A stretch of 64,000 bases of DNA from Azospirillum thermophilum. Its GTDB lineage: Bacteria > Pseudomonadota > Alphaproteobacteria > Azospirillales > Azospirillaceae. The notes below the pieces were generated by a model that did no database searches, was not told the DNA's origin, and saw only the letters and a list, made by a program, of their open reading frames with translations. Positions 30,067 through 38,682 of the stretch are shown here, in pieces. The translations under genes were made by a program, and so were the position numbers. The DNA lies in contig NZ_CP029357.1 in the NCBI RefSeq assembly GCF_003130795.1, positions 124,001 to 188,000 of the forward strand. Direction: 5' to 3'. Each line of letters begins with the position of its first letter. Positions within the stretch are counted from its first letter, which is position 1.

Positions 30067-30262
30067 GGCGTCGTAGTTTCCTGAACTGGAGAGCCGGGCA
30101 CGCTCGCCCGGACCGGACCTGGAGCCGGTTCCGTAGCGCGGTTGCGCGCGCATCGCTACCGGCGGTTGCTATACTACGAACGGATGTGGTAATTGAAATC
30201 GAATTATCGGATCACGGTAATTACGTTTCGCTATTACCGCCCGGACCCGTGACGGGTGCCGT

Positions 30263-31198
30263 TCATCGCTTCCCGGCGGCGCCGTCCAGATTGGAGAAGT
30301 GGGCGAGGGTCGGGCCGGCGACCTCGCGCAGCAGTCCCACGAAGCGCTCCGCCGCCGGCGAGAGGGAGCGGTTGGCCTTGCGGATGAAGCCGATCCTGCG
30401 CACCAGCCCCGGCGTGCGGATCGGCTCGACCAGGATGCCTTCGCAGGACGCGGCGTCGACGGCGGATTCCGGCAGCACCGACACGCCGAGCCCGGCCCGC
30501 ACCATGCCGACCGCGGTGGACATGTAGTTCGCCTCGCAGGACAGGCTGATCTCCAGCCCTTCCTTCTCCAGCGTCCGCTCGATCAGCGACCGCACGCTGG
30601 TGCCGCGGGCCGTCAGGATCACCGGGAAGGCCGCGACGTCCTTCAGCAGCAGCGGCCGCCGGCCGGCCAGCGGATGGTCGGTGGGGAAGAAGGCGCACAT
30701 CCGGTCGCAGAGGAAATCGGTCACCTCGACGTCGCGGTCCGGCCCCACCCGGCTGCCGATGCCGAAATCCACCTCCTCCGCCTTGACGAGCTGGATGATC
30801 CGCTCGGCGACGACGTCGCTGACCTTCACGTCGATGTTCGGGTGGTCGGCGGCGAAGCGGCGGATGGCGATCGGCAGCAGGCCGGCGGCCACCGACGGCA
30901 GCGTGGCGACCGAGACCGAGCCGCGCCGCAATCCCGCCAGGTCATGGCTGGCGCTCATCACCGCCTCCAGCTCGCTCAGCACCCGTTGCAGGGCGGGCAG
31001 CAGATCCCGGCCGGCCTGGGTCAGCACCACCTGCCGCTTGTTGCGGTCGAACAGGCGCACGCCGAGCGACTCTTCGAGCTGGCGGATCTGCACCGTCAGG
31101 GCCGGCTGCGACACATTGACCTCCGCCGCCGCCCGCGTGAAGCTACCCAGCCGCGCCACGGCCACGAAAGCCCTGATGTGCCTGACCCCCTGGAGCAT
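30263..31198 (-). CDS. LysR-family transcriptional regulator, probable controller of the CitMHS operon
   Basis: A 311-residue LysR protein with N-terminal winged helix (HIRAFVAVARLGSFTRAAAE, VNVSQPALTVQIRQLEESLG) and effector domain (ASLPSV-like VATLPSVAAGLLP, DFGIGSRVGPD, GLGVSVLPESAV). It is divergent from the CitMHS transporter across 311 bases and likely activates it in response to the imported acid. The chemoreceptor lies on the same strand 196 bases downstream of its stop; the gap between is AT-rich and probably holds the chemoreceptor promoter. Confidence 0.9.
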   Translation of the reverse strand: MLQGVRHIRAFVAVARLGSFTRAAAEVNVSQPALTVQIRQLEESLGVRLFDRNKRQVVLTQAGRDLLPALQRVLSELEAVMSASHDLAGLRRGSVSVATLPSVAAGLLPIAIRRFAADHPNIDVKVSDVVAERIIQLVKAEEVDFGIGSRVGPDRDVEVTDFLCDRMCAFFPTDHPLAGRRPLLLKDVAAFPVILTARGTSVRSLIERTLEKEGLEISLSCEANYMSTAVGMVRAGLGVSVLPESAVDAASCEGILVEPIRTPGLVRRIGFIRKANRSLSPAAERFVGLLREVAGPTLAHFSNLDGAAGKR

Positions 31199-31509
31199 GG
31201 CGCGCCTCTCATAAAAGAGTCGGATTACCGTGATACAGCAAATTCATTTCTCTAATCTGATTGCCGGTTCGTACCATGTCAATCACGGACGCTGGTCCGG
31301 CATGGGGCGATAGGACGGCAAAGCCGGAAAGACGCGCCGAAGCCGGACGTCCACGGCAGGGAACATGACTTTCCGACCCGGTCTCCGGAGCACTCTCCGC
31401 AGGCCGGGCATGGGTCGCCGACAGCCGTCCGACAGAATCCTTCGCCAAGCGAAGCAGATAGCCCAAGAAAAAGAAAAACAATAATAACGCCAATCATAGT
31501 GGAGGTCCC
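31199..31509. other. Divergent promoter region, LysR and CitMHS
   Basis: A 311-base gap without a gene. The part next to the LysR start (31200-31270) is AT-rich and suits a LysR binding site, though I cannot place a unique T-N11-A box. A GGAGG at 31501-31505 is well spaced for the CitMHS ATG at 31510. Confidence 0.5.
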
Positions 31510-32829
31510 ATGCTCGCCATACTCGGCTTGGCCACCATCGTGGTTCTGCTGGTGGTCATTATGACGAACCGGATGTCGCCGCTCGTGGCGCTGATCGCCG
31601 TGCCGATCATCGCAGCGCTAGCAGGCGGCTTCGGCCTCGAAACCAGTAAGTTCATCATCGCCGGCATACGCTCGATCGCGCCCACCGCCGGCATGTTCGT
31701 CTTCGCCATCATCTTCTTCGGCGTCGTCACCGATGCCGGCATGATGGATCCGATCATCGACCGCATCCTGCGCGTCGTCGGCACCCGGCCGGCCCGCATC
31801 ACCGTCGGCACGACCCTGCTGGCGCTGCTGATCCATCTCGACGGCTCGGGTGCCGTCTGCTTCCTCATCACCATTCCGGCAATGCTGCCGCTCTACGACC
31901 GGCTGGGCATGGACAAGCGCATCCTGGCGCTGTGCGTGTCGATGGCGGCGGGCGTCAACTTCTTGCCCTGGACCGGTCCGATGATCCGCTCGGCCGCGGC
32001 GCTCAAGGTGCCGGTGACCGACATCTTCAATCCGCTTATCGCGGTGCAGGGCGTCGGTCTGCTGTTCATCTTCATCGTCGCCTTCCTGCTGGGCAAGCGC
32101 GAGGAACGCCGCCTCGGCCTGAGCGGGACGGCCGCCTCGGCCGGCGGGGACGACGCCCCGGTTGGACCGGCGCCGCGCGTGCTGACGCCGGAGCAGATCA
32201 AGATCCGCCGCCCGAAGCTGTTCTGGGTCAACCTGATCCTGACCGCCGTCATCATGGGCGTGATGATCGAAGGCGCCGTCGATCCGGTGGTGATGTTCAT
32301 GGTCGGCACCGTGCTGGCCCTGATGATCAACTACCCCGACGTCAAGATGCAGAAGGACCGCGTCGACGCCCACGCCAAGGCGGCGCTGATGATGGCGAGT
32401 ATCCTGCTGGCGGCCGGCGTCTTCACCGGCATCATGAGCGGCACCAAGATGCTGAGCGCCATGGCGCAGTCCGCCGTCGCCTTCGTCCCGCCGGAAATGG
32501 CCCAGCACATCCCCTTCACGCTGGGCATCCTGTCCATGCCGCTCAGCCTGCTGTTCGACCCGGACTCCTACTACTTCGGCATGATGCCGGTGATCGCGGA
32601 GGTTTATAAGACGCTCGGCGGCAACCCCATCGAGATCGCCCAGGCCTCCGTCCTCGGCCAGATGACCGTCGGCTTCCCGGTCAGCCCGCTCACCCCCGCC
32701 ACCTTCCTCGTCGTCGGCCTGTGCGGCATCGGCCTCGGCGAGCACCAGAAATTCTCGATCCCCTACCTGTTCGCCGCCTCCGTGGTCATGACCATCACCG
32801 CAGCGGTCCTCGGCATCATCCCCTTCTGA
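31510..32829 (+). CDS. CitMHS-family (citrate/organic acid:H+ or Mg2+-complex) transporter
   Basis: Inner-membrane symporter of 439 residues with about twelve hydrophobic segments. Family features include the opening LGLATIVVLLVVIMTNRMSPLVAL, GIRSIAPTAGMFVFAIIFFG, LIHLDGSGAVCFLITIPAML and NFLPWTGPMIRSAAALKVP. CitMHS proteins move citrate, isocitrate or related tricarboxylates. It heads a rightward operon with AtuA-type and CoA-transferase genes, so the imported acid is probably activated as a CoA thioester. Confidence 0.92.
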   Translation: MLAILGLATIVVLLVVIMTNRMSPLVALIAVPIIAALAGGFGLETSKFIIAGIRSIAPTAGMFVFAIIFFGVVTDAGMMDPIIDRILRVVGTRPARITVGTTLLALLIHLDGSGAVCFLITIPAMLPLYDRLGMDKRILALCVSMAAGVNFLPWTGPMIRSAAALKVPVTDIFNPLIAVQGVGLLFIFIVAFLLGKREERRLGLSGTAASAGGDDAPVGPAPRVLTPEQIKIRRPKLFWVNLILTAVIMGVMIEGAVDPVVMFMVGTVLALMINYPDVKMQKDRVDAHAKAALMMASILLAAGVFTGIMSGTKMLSAMAQSAVAFVPPEMAQHIPFTLGILSMPLSLLFDPDSYYFGMMPVIAEVYKTLGGNPIEIAQASVLGQMTVGFPVSPLTPATFLVVGLCGIGLGEHQKFSIPYLFAASVVMTITAAVLGIIPF

Positions 32830-32876
32830 CACGCCCGGGACACCGTCAAGCGACCGCCGCACACAGGAGCAGCACC

Positions 32877-34220
32877 ATGAAAACCATCCGCATCGGATCG
32901 GGCGCCGGCTATTCGGGCGACCGCATCGAACCGGCCGTCGAACTGGCCGAAAAGGGCGACATCCAGTATCTCGTCTTCGAGTGCCTCGCCGAGCGCACCA
33001 TCGCCATCGCCCAGGGCGCGAAGCTCAAAGACCCGACCAAGGGCTACGACCCCCTGCTGGCCGAGCGCATGCAGGCCGTCCTGCGGCTGTGCCGCGACAA
33101 GGGCATCCGCATCATCACCAACATGGGGGCCGCCAACCCCGCGGCCGGTGCGGCGAAGACGCGGGAGATCGCGCAGTCGCTGGGGCTCAAGGGCCTGAAG
33201 ATCGCCGCCCTGTCGGGTGACGACGTGCTGGAGACGCTGAAGTCCGGCGGCCACCGCATCGAGGAGACCGGCGCGCCGGTCTCCTCCCTGGCGGACAAGC
33301 TGGTCTCGGCCAACGCCTATCTCGGCGCGGCTCCCATCGTCGAGGCGCTGAAGGCCGGCGCCGACGTCATCATCACCGGCCGCGTCGCCGACCCGGCCCT
33401 CTTCCTCGCCCCGCAGATCTTCGAGTTCGGCTGGTCGATGGAGGACTGGGACCGGCTGGGCAAGGGTACCGTGGTCGGCCATCTGCTGGAATGCGCCGGC
33501 CAGGTCACCGGCGGCTATTTCGCCGACCCCGGCGCGAAGGACGTCGCCGGCCTCGCCCGGCTGGGCTTCCCGATCGCCGAGGTGCGGGAGGACGGCGGCG
33601 CCGTCATCACCAAGGTCGCGGGCTCCGGCGGGGCGGTGACCACCGCCACCTGCAAGGAGCAGCTTCTCTACGAGATCCACGACCCCGCGACCTATTTCAC
33701 GCCGGACGTCGTCGCCGACTTCTCCCGCGTGCGCTTCACGCAGGAGGGGCCGGACCGCGTGCGGGTGGCCGGCGCCACCGGCCGGGCGCGGCCGGAGACG
33801 CTGAAGGTGTCGGTCGGCTACATCGACAGCTACATCGGCGAGGGCCAGATCTCCTACGCCGGTCCCGCCGCGCTGGCCCGCGGCCGGCTGGCGCTGGAGA
33901 TCGTGCGCGAGCGCCTCGCGCTGACCGGCGTCAGGACGACCGAACTGCGCTTCGACCTGATCGGCGTCGACTCCATCCACGGATCCGCCCTCTCCACCGC
34001 CGAGGCGCGGGAGCCCTACGAGGTGCGCGTGCGCGTCGTCGGCCGCACCGACAGCCTGAAGGAGGCGGTGCGCATCGGCAACGAGGTCGAGACCCTCTAC
34101 ACCAACGGTCCGGCCAGCGGCGGCGGCGCCACCAAGTCGGCGAAGGAGGTGGTGGCCATGCTGTCCGCCCTGCTGCCCCGCGGACTGGCGAAGCCCGCCC
34201 TCGATTATGTGGAGGCCTGA
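32877..34220 (+). CDS. AtuA-family protein (DUF1446)
   Basis: A 447-residue cytoplasmic protein of the acyclic terpene utilisation AtuA family. Recognisable blocks: IRIGSGAGYSGDRIEPAVEL at the N-terminus, YLVFECLAERTIA, AGADVIITGRVADPALF and the C-terminal TNGPASGGGATKS glycine-rich segment. The biochemical reaction is not established to my knowledge. ATG 32877 follows GGAGC; an upstream frame through the transporter end is shadow. It is followed two bases later by a small partner homologous to the C-terminal domain of longer AtuA proteins. Confidence 0.88.
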   Translation: MKTIRIGSGAGYSGDRIEPAVELAEKGDIQYLVFECLAERTIAIAQGAKLKDPTKGYDPLLAERMQAVLRLCRDKGIRIITNMGAANPAAGAAKTREIAQSLGLKGLKIAALSGDDVLETLKSGGHRIEETGAPVSSLADKLVSANAYLGAAPIVEALKAGADVIITGRVADPALFLAPQIFEFGWSMEDWDRLGKGTVVGHLLECAGQVTGGYFADPGAKDVAGLARLGFPIAEVREDGGAVITKVAGSGGAVTTATCKEQLLYEIHDPATYFTPDVVADFSRVRFTQEGPDRVRVAGATGRARPETLKVSVGYIDSYIGEGQISYAGPAALARGRLALEIVRERLALTGVRTTELRFDLIGVDSIHGSALSTAEAREPYEVRVRVVGRTDSLKEAVRIGNEVETLYTNGPASGGGATKSAKEVVAMLSALLPRGLAKPALDYVEA

Positions 34221-34221
34221 C

Positions 34222-34536
34222 ATGAAACTCCGTGACATCGCCCATTCCCGCACCGGCGACAAGGGCGACATCTCCAACATCTCGGTCATCGCCTTCGACG
34301 AGAAGGACTATCCGCTGATCGAGGCCGCGGTGACCGTCGAACGCGTGAAGGCGCTGTTCCGCGAGATCGTCCATGGCGACGTGGTGCGCTATGCGATCCC
34401 CAGCATCGGCGCCCTGAACTTCGTGATGCAGAAGGCGCTCGGCGGCGGCGTGACCCGCTCGCTGGCGCTGGACGCCCATGGCAAGTGCCTGGCGTCGGCG
34501 CTTCTCGACCTCGAGATTCCCGACCGCGCGGCCTGA
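34222..34536 (+). CDS. AtuA C-terminal-domain-like small protein
   Basis: A 104-residue protein starting KLRDIAHSRTGDKGDISNIS. In many AtuA homologues this domain is fused to the large one; here it is a separate gene starting just after the large subunit stop (TGACATG). The ATG at 34222 has GGAGG eight bases upstream and is preferred to one at 34207 inside the previous gene. Likely a tight partner of the preceding protein. Confidence 0.86.
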   Translation: MKLRDIAHSRTGDKGDISNISVIAFDEKDYPLIEAAVTVERVKALFREIVHGDVVRYAIPSIGALNFVMQKALGGGVTRSLALDAHGKCLASALLDLEIPDRAA

Positions 34537-34644
34537 GCCGGGCTCCGGACTCGCAAAAGAACCAAGAGAACTCCTACCGGGCGCACCGGCCCCCGCTTCG
34601 CCGCGGAGGCCGACAGGGGCCGGCTGTGCCGAACGAGGATCGTC

Positions 34645-35307
34645 ATGAAGAAACTGGTCAGTCTCGAGGACGCCGTCTCGCGCATCCCCGACGGGGCCGT
34701 GCTGATGATCGGCGGGTTCATGGGGGCGGGCACGCCGCCGCGCCTGATCGACGAGCTGGTCCGCCAGGGCCGGCGCGACCTGACGGTGATCGGCAACGAC
34801 ACCGCCCGTCCGGGCGTCGGCATCGGCAAGCTGATCGCCGCCCGGCTGGTCCGGCGGGTCGTCACCAGCCACATCGGCACCAACCCGGAGACCCAGCGCC
34901 AGATGATCGCCGGCGAGACGGAGGTCGAGCTGGTGCCGCAGGGAACGCTGGCCGAGCGCATCCGCGCCGCCGGCTTCGGTCTCGGCGGCGTGCTCACCCC
35001 GACCGGCGTCGGCACCGTGGTGGCGGAGGGCAAGCGCACGGTCGAAGTCGACGGCCGCGATTTTCTGCTGGAGCCGCCGCTGCGCGCCGACTTCGCGCTG
35101 ATCAGCGCCCGGCGGGCCGACTACCGCGGCAATCTCGAATTCGCGCTCACCTCGCGCAACTTCAACCCGCTGATGGCCATGGCCGCCGGAACCGTCATCG
35201 CCGAGGCCGAGGACATCGTGCCGGTCGGCGTCATCCCGCCCGACTCTGTCGGGGTGCCGAACGTGCTGGTGGACCATCTGGTGGCCAAGGAGCACCGTCA
35301 TGGATGA
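34645..35307 (+). CDS. CoA-transferase subunit A (AtoD type)
   Basis: Alpha subunit, 220 residues, of a family I CoA-transferase. Blocks: SRIPDGAVLMIGGFMGAGTPP near residue 15 (CoA-binding glycine loop), NPETQRQMIAGETEVELVPQGTLAERIRA, and DFALISARRAD. Members swap CoA between short acyl-CoA and acetoacetate, butyrate or succinate. Overlaps the beta subunit gene by eight bases. The operon suggests an acid brought in by CitMHS or produced by the AtuA proteins is the acceptor. Confidence 0.92.
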   Translation: MKKLVSLEDAVSRIPDGAVLMIGGFMGAGTPPRLIDELVRQGRRDLTVIGNDTARPGVGIGKLIAARLVRRVVTSHIGTNPETQRQMIAGETEVELVPQGTLAERIRAAGFGLGGVLTPTGVGTVVAEGKRTVEVDGRDFLLEPPLRADFALISARRADYRGNLEFALTSRNFNPLMAMAAGTVIAEAEDIVPVGVIPPDSVGVPNVLVDHLVAKEHRHG

Positions 35308-35956
35308 GAAGACCCTGATCGCCAGACGCGTCGCCCTGGAACTGCGCGACGGCGACCTCGCCAACCTCGGCATCGGCCTGCCCACCCTGGTGGCCCGCCA
35401 TCTGCCGCCGGGCATCGACGTGTTCTTCCAGTCGGAGAACGGCATCGTCGGCATGCAGGCGCTTCCCGAGGAAGGGATGGCCTGGACCGACCTGACCGAC
35501 GCCGGCGGCAGCCCGATCGGCGCCGTTCCCGGGGCCGCGGCCTTCGACAGCGCCATGTCCTTCGGGCTGATCCGCGGCGGCCACCTCGACGTCACCGTGC
35601 TGGGCGGGCTGCAGGTCGACGGGGAGGGGCGCCTCGCCAACTGGATGGTGCCCGGCAAGATGGTGCCCGGCATGGGCGGCGCCATGGATCTCGTCTCGGG
35701 CGCCAGGCGCGTGATCGTCGCCATGACCCACGCCGCCAAGGGCGAGCCGAAGATCGTCGAGCGCTGCACGCTGCCGCTGACCTCCGTCCGCCGCGTCGAT
35801 CTGGTGGTGACCGACATGGCGGTGATCGAGCCGACCGACCGCGGCCTGCTGCTGAAGGAAACCGCGCCCGGCGTCACCGTCGCCCAGGTGCTCGCCGCGA
35901 CCGGGGCACCGCTGATCGTTCCGGAAACCGTCCCGACCATGCCGGTCGCCGCCTGA
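35300..35956 (+). CDS. CoA-transferase subunit B (AtoA type)
   Basis: Beta subunit, 218 residues, with the catalytic glutamate in QSENGIVGM around residue 50 and the flanking NLGIGLPTLVARHLP. Other family regions: GGHLDVTVLGGLQVD, NWMVPGKMVPGMGGAMDLV, and CTLPLTSVRRVDLVVTDMAV. It closes the CitMHS operon and ends 23 bases from the convergent RHH gene. Confidence 0.93.
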   Translation: MDEKTLIARRVALELRDGDLANLGIGLPTLVARHLPPGIDVFFQSENGIVGMQALPEEGMAWTDLTDAGGSPIGAVPGAAAFDSAMSFGLIRGGHLDVTVLGGLQVDGEGRLANWMVPGKMVPGMGGAMDLVSGARRVIVAMTHAAKGEPKIVERCTLPLTSVRRVDLVVTDMAVIEPTDRGLLLKETAPGVTVAQVLAATGAPLIVPETVPTMPVAA

Positions 35957-35979
35957 TCCGCGGCGGCATCCGACAGGGG

Positions 35980-36333
35980 TCAGGCGCCGCGCGGGCGTTG
36001 CCGCAGCAGGCTGATGACGCCGTCCTCCCGCGGCTCGCCCGATGCCGGGGCGGGGGAGGTCTCCGCCCGCTGCTGCGCCATCGTCAGGTAGCGCACGCAG
36101 GTGACGCGCAGGAAGGAGGCCAGGTTCTGGACCTCGCCGCGCACGCTCATGACCTCGTCGTACAGCGTGACGATCAACTGGTTGGTCGTCATGCCGTCCC
36201 GCGCGGCCAGCTCGGCCAGGACGTTCCAGAACAGGTTCTCCAGCCGCACGCTGGTCGCCATCCCGTGGATGCGCACCGCGCGGGAACGGGACTCGTACAG
36301 GATGGGGTCGGTGTTGGCGAAGATGTTGCACAT
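35980..36333 (-). CDS. Ribbon-helix-helix domain protein
   Basis: A 117-residue protein with an RHH_4-like fold: SRAVRIHGMATSVRLENLFWNVLAEL forms the strand and first helix, AARDGMTTNQLIVTLYDEV the rest; NLASFLRVTCVRYLT follows as a family-typical block. Such proteins are common in alphaproteobacteria and are predicted DNA-binding. It sits 21 bases after the sigma-54 activator on the same strand and may be part of the monooxygenase regulatory unit, but the function is unknown. Confidence 0.8.
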   Translation of the reverse strand: MCNIFANTDPILYESRSRAVRIHGMATSVRLENLFWNVLAELAARDGMTTNQLIVTLYDEVMSVRGEVQNLASFLRVTCVRYLTMAQQRAETSPAPASGEPREDGVISLLRQRPRGA

Positions 36334-36354
36334 GAAAGGTCCCCTCCTGCGGGA

Positions 36355-38457
36355 TCAGGCCCGTCCGTGTCCCTGGGTGCCGAGCAGACGGTCCGGCCGC
36401 AGGGCGCCGCCCGCCCGGCGGATCCCGTATTGGCTCAACTTGCGGTAGAGCGTGCTGCGCGAGATGCCGAGGATGGCGGCCGCGTCGGACAGGTTGCCCT
36501 GCGTCGCCATGATGACCTCCTCGATGGTGCGCTGTTCGGTGATGGTCAGCGACAGCGGCGGGCAGGCGGACGCGGTGCAGGCGGCCGGCGGATCGCCGCG
36601 CAGCTCGTCCGGCAGGTCGGCCGGTTCCACGGTGCCGCCCGCCGACAGCAGGATGACCCGCTCGACCAGATTCTTCAGCTCGCGGACATTGCCCGGCCAG
36701 TCGTAGCGGTTCAGCAAATCCATCACCCCGGCGGAGAAGCGGGCCGGCGGCCGGCCGTGCCGCTGTGCCAGCAGCGTGTTGAAATGGCTGACCAGCCGGT
36801 CGACGTCGCCGTGCCGCTCCCGCAGGGGAGGGACCCGCAGCGCCGTCACGCTCAGCCGGTGGTAGAGGTCGCGCCGGAAGCGGCCGGCCGCCACCTCCTC
36901 GCGCAGGGTGCGGTTGGTCATGGCGAGCAGGCGGACGGTGACCCGCCGCGGCGTGTTGTCGCCGACGCGGTAGAGCACGCCTTCCTCCAGCACGCGCAGC
37001 AGATAGGGCTGCAGGTCCAGCGGCAGCTCGCCGATCTCGTCCAGGCAGAGGGTGCCGCCGTCGGCCAGTTCGAACCGGCCGATGCGCCCCTCGCTGCTGG
37101 CGCCGGTGAAGGCGCCGCGGACATAGCCGAACAGCTCGCTCGCCAGCATCTCGCGGGACACCGCGCCGCAATTGAACGGCACGAAGGGGCCGCCGGCCAC
37201 CGCGCTGTGGCCGTGGATCGCCCGGGCGAACAGCTCCTTGCCGACGCCCGTCTCACCCTCGATCAGGATCGGCACATGCAGGGGGGCGAGACGCTCGGCC
37301 TGTCCGATCACCGTCGTCATGCTCGCGCTGCCGCCGACGATGCAGTCGAAGCTGGAGCGCGCGCTGTCGGCCTCGTCGGGCACCGGCCGGCCGCGGGCGG
37401 CCGTGCGCGGCGGCTGGGCCGAACCGGGGATGACCAGCAGGGTGCCGCGGCGTTCGCCGTCGAGCATCAGCGGCTTGACCCATTCCGCCGGCAGCCGGGC
37501 GGCTCCGGATTCTCCGGCCGGATGGGCGCGGGGATCGCCGCCGATCTCCTGCAGGATGGGCAGTCTGGCGCCGCGGTTGAGGTCGGGCAGGTCCGGCCCC
37601 AGGCGGGACTTGAGAAGCTGGGCGGCCTTGCGGCTGACATAGAGCAGCCGGTCCTTGGCGTCGAGCGCGATCAGCCCCTCTCCGGCATAGCGCTGGCTGT
37701 CCTCCAGGCAGGCTTCCAGCAGGCGCATGTGCTCGGCCTCGGTCTGGCGGGCCAGCGCCCATTCCACCTGACGGGCGGCGACGACGGCGAGCGCCAGGGC
37801 CTGGGTGCTGAAACAGTGCTTGAGGCCCGAGATGTCGAGCAGGCCGATCACCGAGCCGTCGATGGGGTCGTGGATGGGCGCGCCCGCGCAGCTCCACCCC
37901 TTGATGCCCTCGCAGTAATGCTCGGCCGCATGCACCAGCACCGGCTGCCGCGAAGCCAGCGCCGTGCCGATGCCGTTGGTGCCGGCGCAGGTCTCGCTCC
38001 ACCGCCCGCCGCGCCCAAGGCTGATGTCCTGGGCGGCGGCCAGCGTCCCCTGGTCGCCGACGGCGTCGAGTACCACGCCGCTGGCGTCGGTGATCAGCAT
38101 CACCGTGCGCGTGCCGGCCAGCAGCGTGGCCGCCTCGGCCAGCGTCGGGGCGGCGGCGCGCAGAAGCTCGCGGTTGTCGCGCCGCAACGCCTCGATCCGG
38201 TCGGCCGCCACCACCGGCGCGCTGGATCTCCGGACATCGACGAGCAGCCCCTGGCAGCGGCTCCAGGACCGGGCGACCACGTCGCGGACGGGCAGGCCGT
38301 CGCGCCGCGATCCCGACACGAAATCCTCCCAGGCCTTCATGATCGCCGACTCGCCGTCGGCGAGCCCGTGGATCGCCGGCCCCGGCGACGGAATGGAACG
38401 GCCGCTCCCGCCGGCACTCGCTTTGGTCAACACGATCCCTCCCCCGCTTTCCAACAT
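36355..38457 (-). CDS. prmR: Sigma-54-dependent activator of the monooxygenase cluster (AcoR/MimR/PrmR type)
   Basis: A 700-residue enhancer-binding protein. An N-terminal region (residues about 30-230) has SWSRCQ and a GAF-like sensor ([25 protein letters not shown]), followed by a PAS-like part and a complete AAA+ domain: Walker [15 protein letters not shown] loop in [14 protein letters not shown], Walker [14 protein letters not shown], then [15 protein letters not shown]. The C-terminal Fis-type helix-turn-helix is [23 protein letters not shown]. It lies downstream of the chaperonin on the same strand. Expected to bind the CTGTC-N9-GACAG pair at 45169-45220. The start could be a few codons downstream, where a GGGGGAGGG lies. 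Confidence 0.9.
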   Translation of the reverse strand: MLESGGGIVLTKASAGGSGRSIPSPGPAIHGLADGESAIMKAWEDFVSGSRRDGLPVRDVVARSWSRCQGLLVDVRRSSAPVVAADRIEALRRDNRELLRAAAPTLAEAATLLAGTRTVMLITDASGVVLDAVGDQGTLAAAQDISLGRGGRWSETCAGTNGIGTALASRQPVLVHAAEHYCEGIKGWSCAGAPIHDPIDGSVIGLLDISGLKHCFSTQALALAVVAARQVEWALARQTEAEHMRLLEACLEDSQRYAGEGLIALDAKDRLLYVSRKAAQLLKSRLGPDLPDLNRGARLPILQEIGGDPRAHPAGESGAARLPAEWVKPLMLDGERRGTLLVIPGSAQPPRTAARGRPVPDEADSARSSFDCIVGGSASMTTVIGQAERLAPLHVPILIEGETGVGKELFARAIHGHSAVAGGPFVPFNCGAVSREMLASELFGYVRGAFTGASSEGRIGRFELADGGTLCLDEIGELPLDLQPYLLRVLEEGVLYRVGDNTPRRVTVRLLAMTNRTLREEVAAGRFRRDLYHRLSVTALRVPPLRERHGDVDRLVSHFNTLLAQRHGRPPARFSAGVMDLLNRYDWPGNVRELKNLVERVILLSAGGTVEPADLPDELRGDPPAACTASACPPLSLTITEQRTIEEVIMATQGNLSDAAAILGISRSTLYRKLSQYGIRRAGGALRPDRLLGTQGHGRA

Positions 38458-38682
38458 CCTGTTCTTGCGGTCCTTTCCCGGCCCGGCCCCGATGCCTTCG
38501 CAAGACGAGGCGACCGGAAGGGACTGGGTGGTCCGTCATGCGGATTGCTTTGGTCACGAATGGTAATGGAAGGGAGGCTGCTCTGGGTAGTAGCGGGGTA
38601 TTCTATGTCCTTTTTCCCGCCGCCTTCCCCCAAAGTGCACCGCCGGCCTCGACGATGCGCTTCGGGGGCTGGGCCGCTGCGG

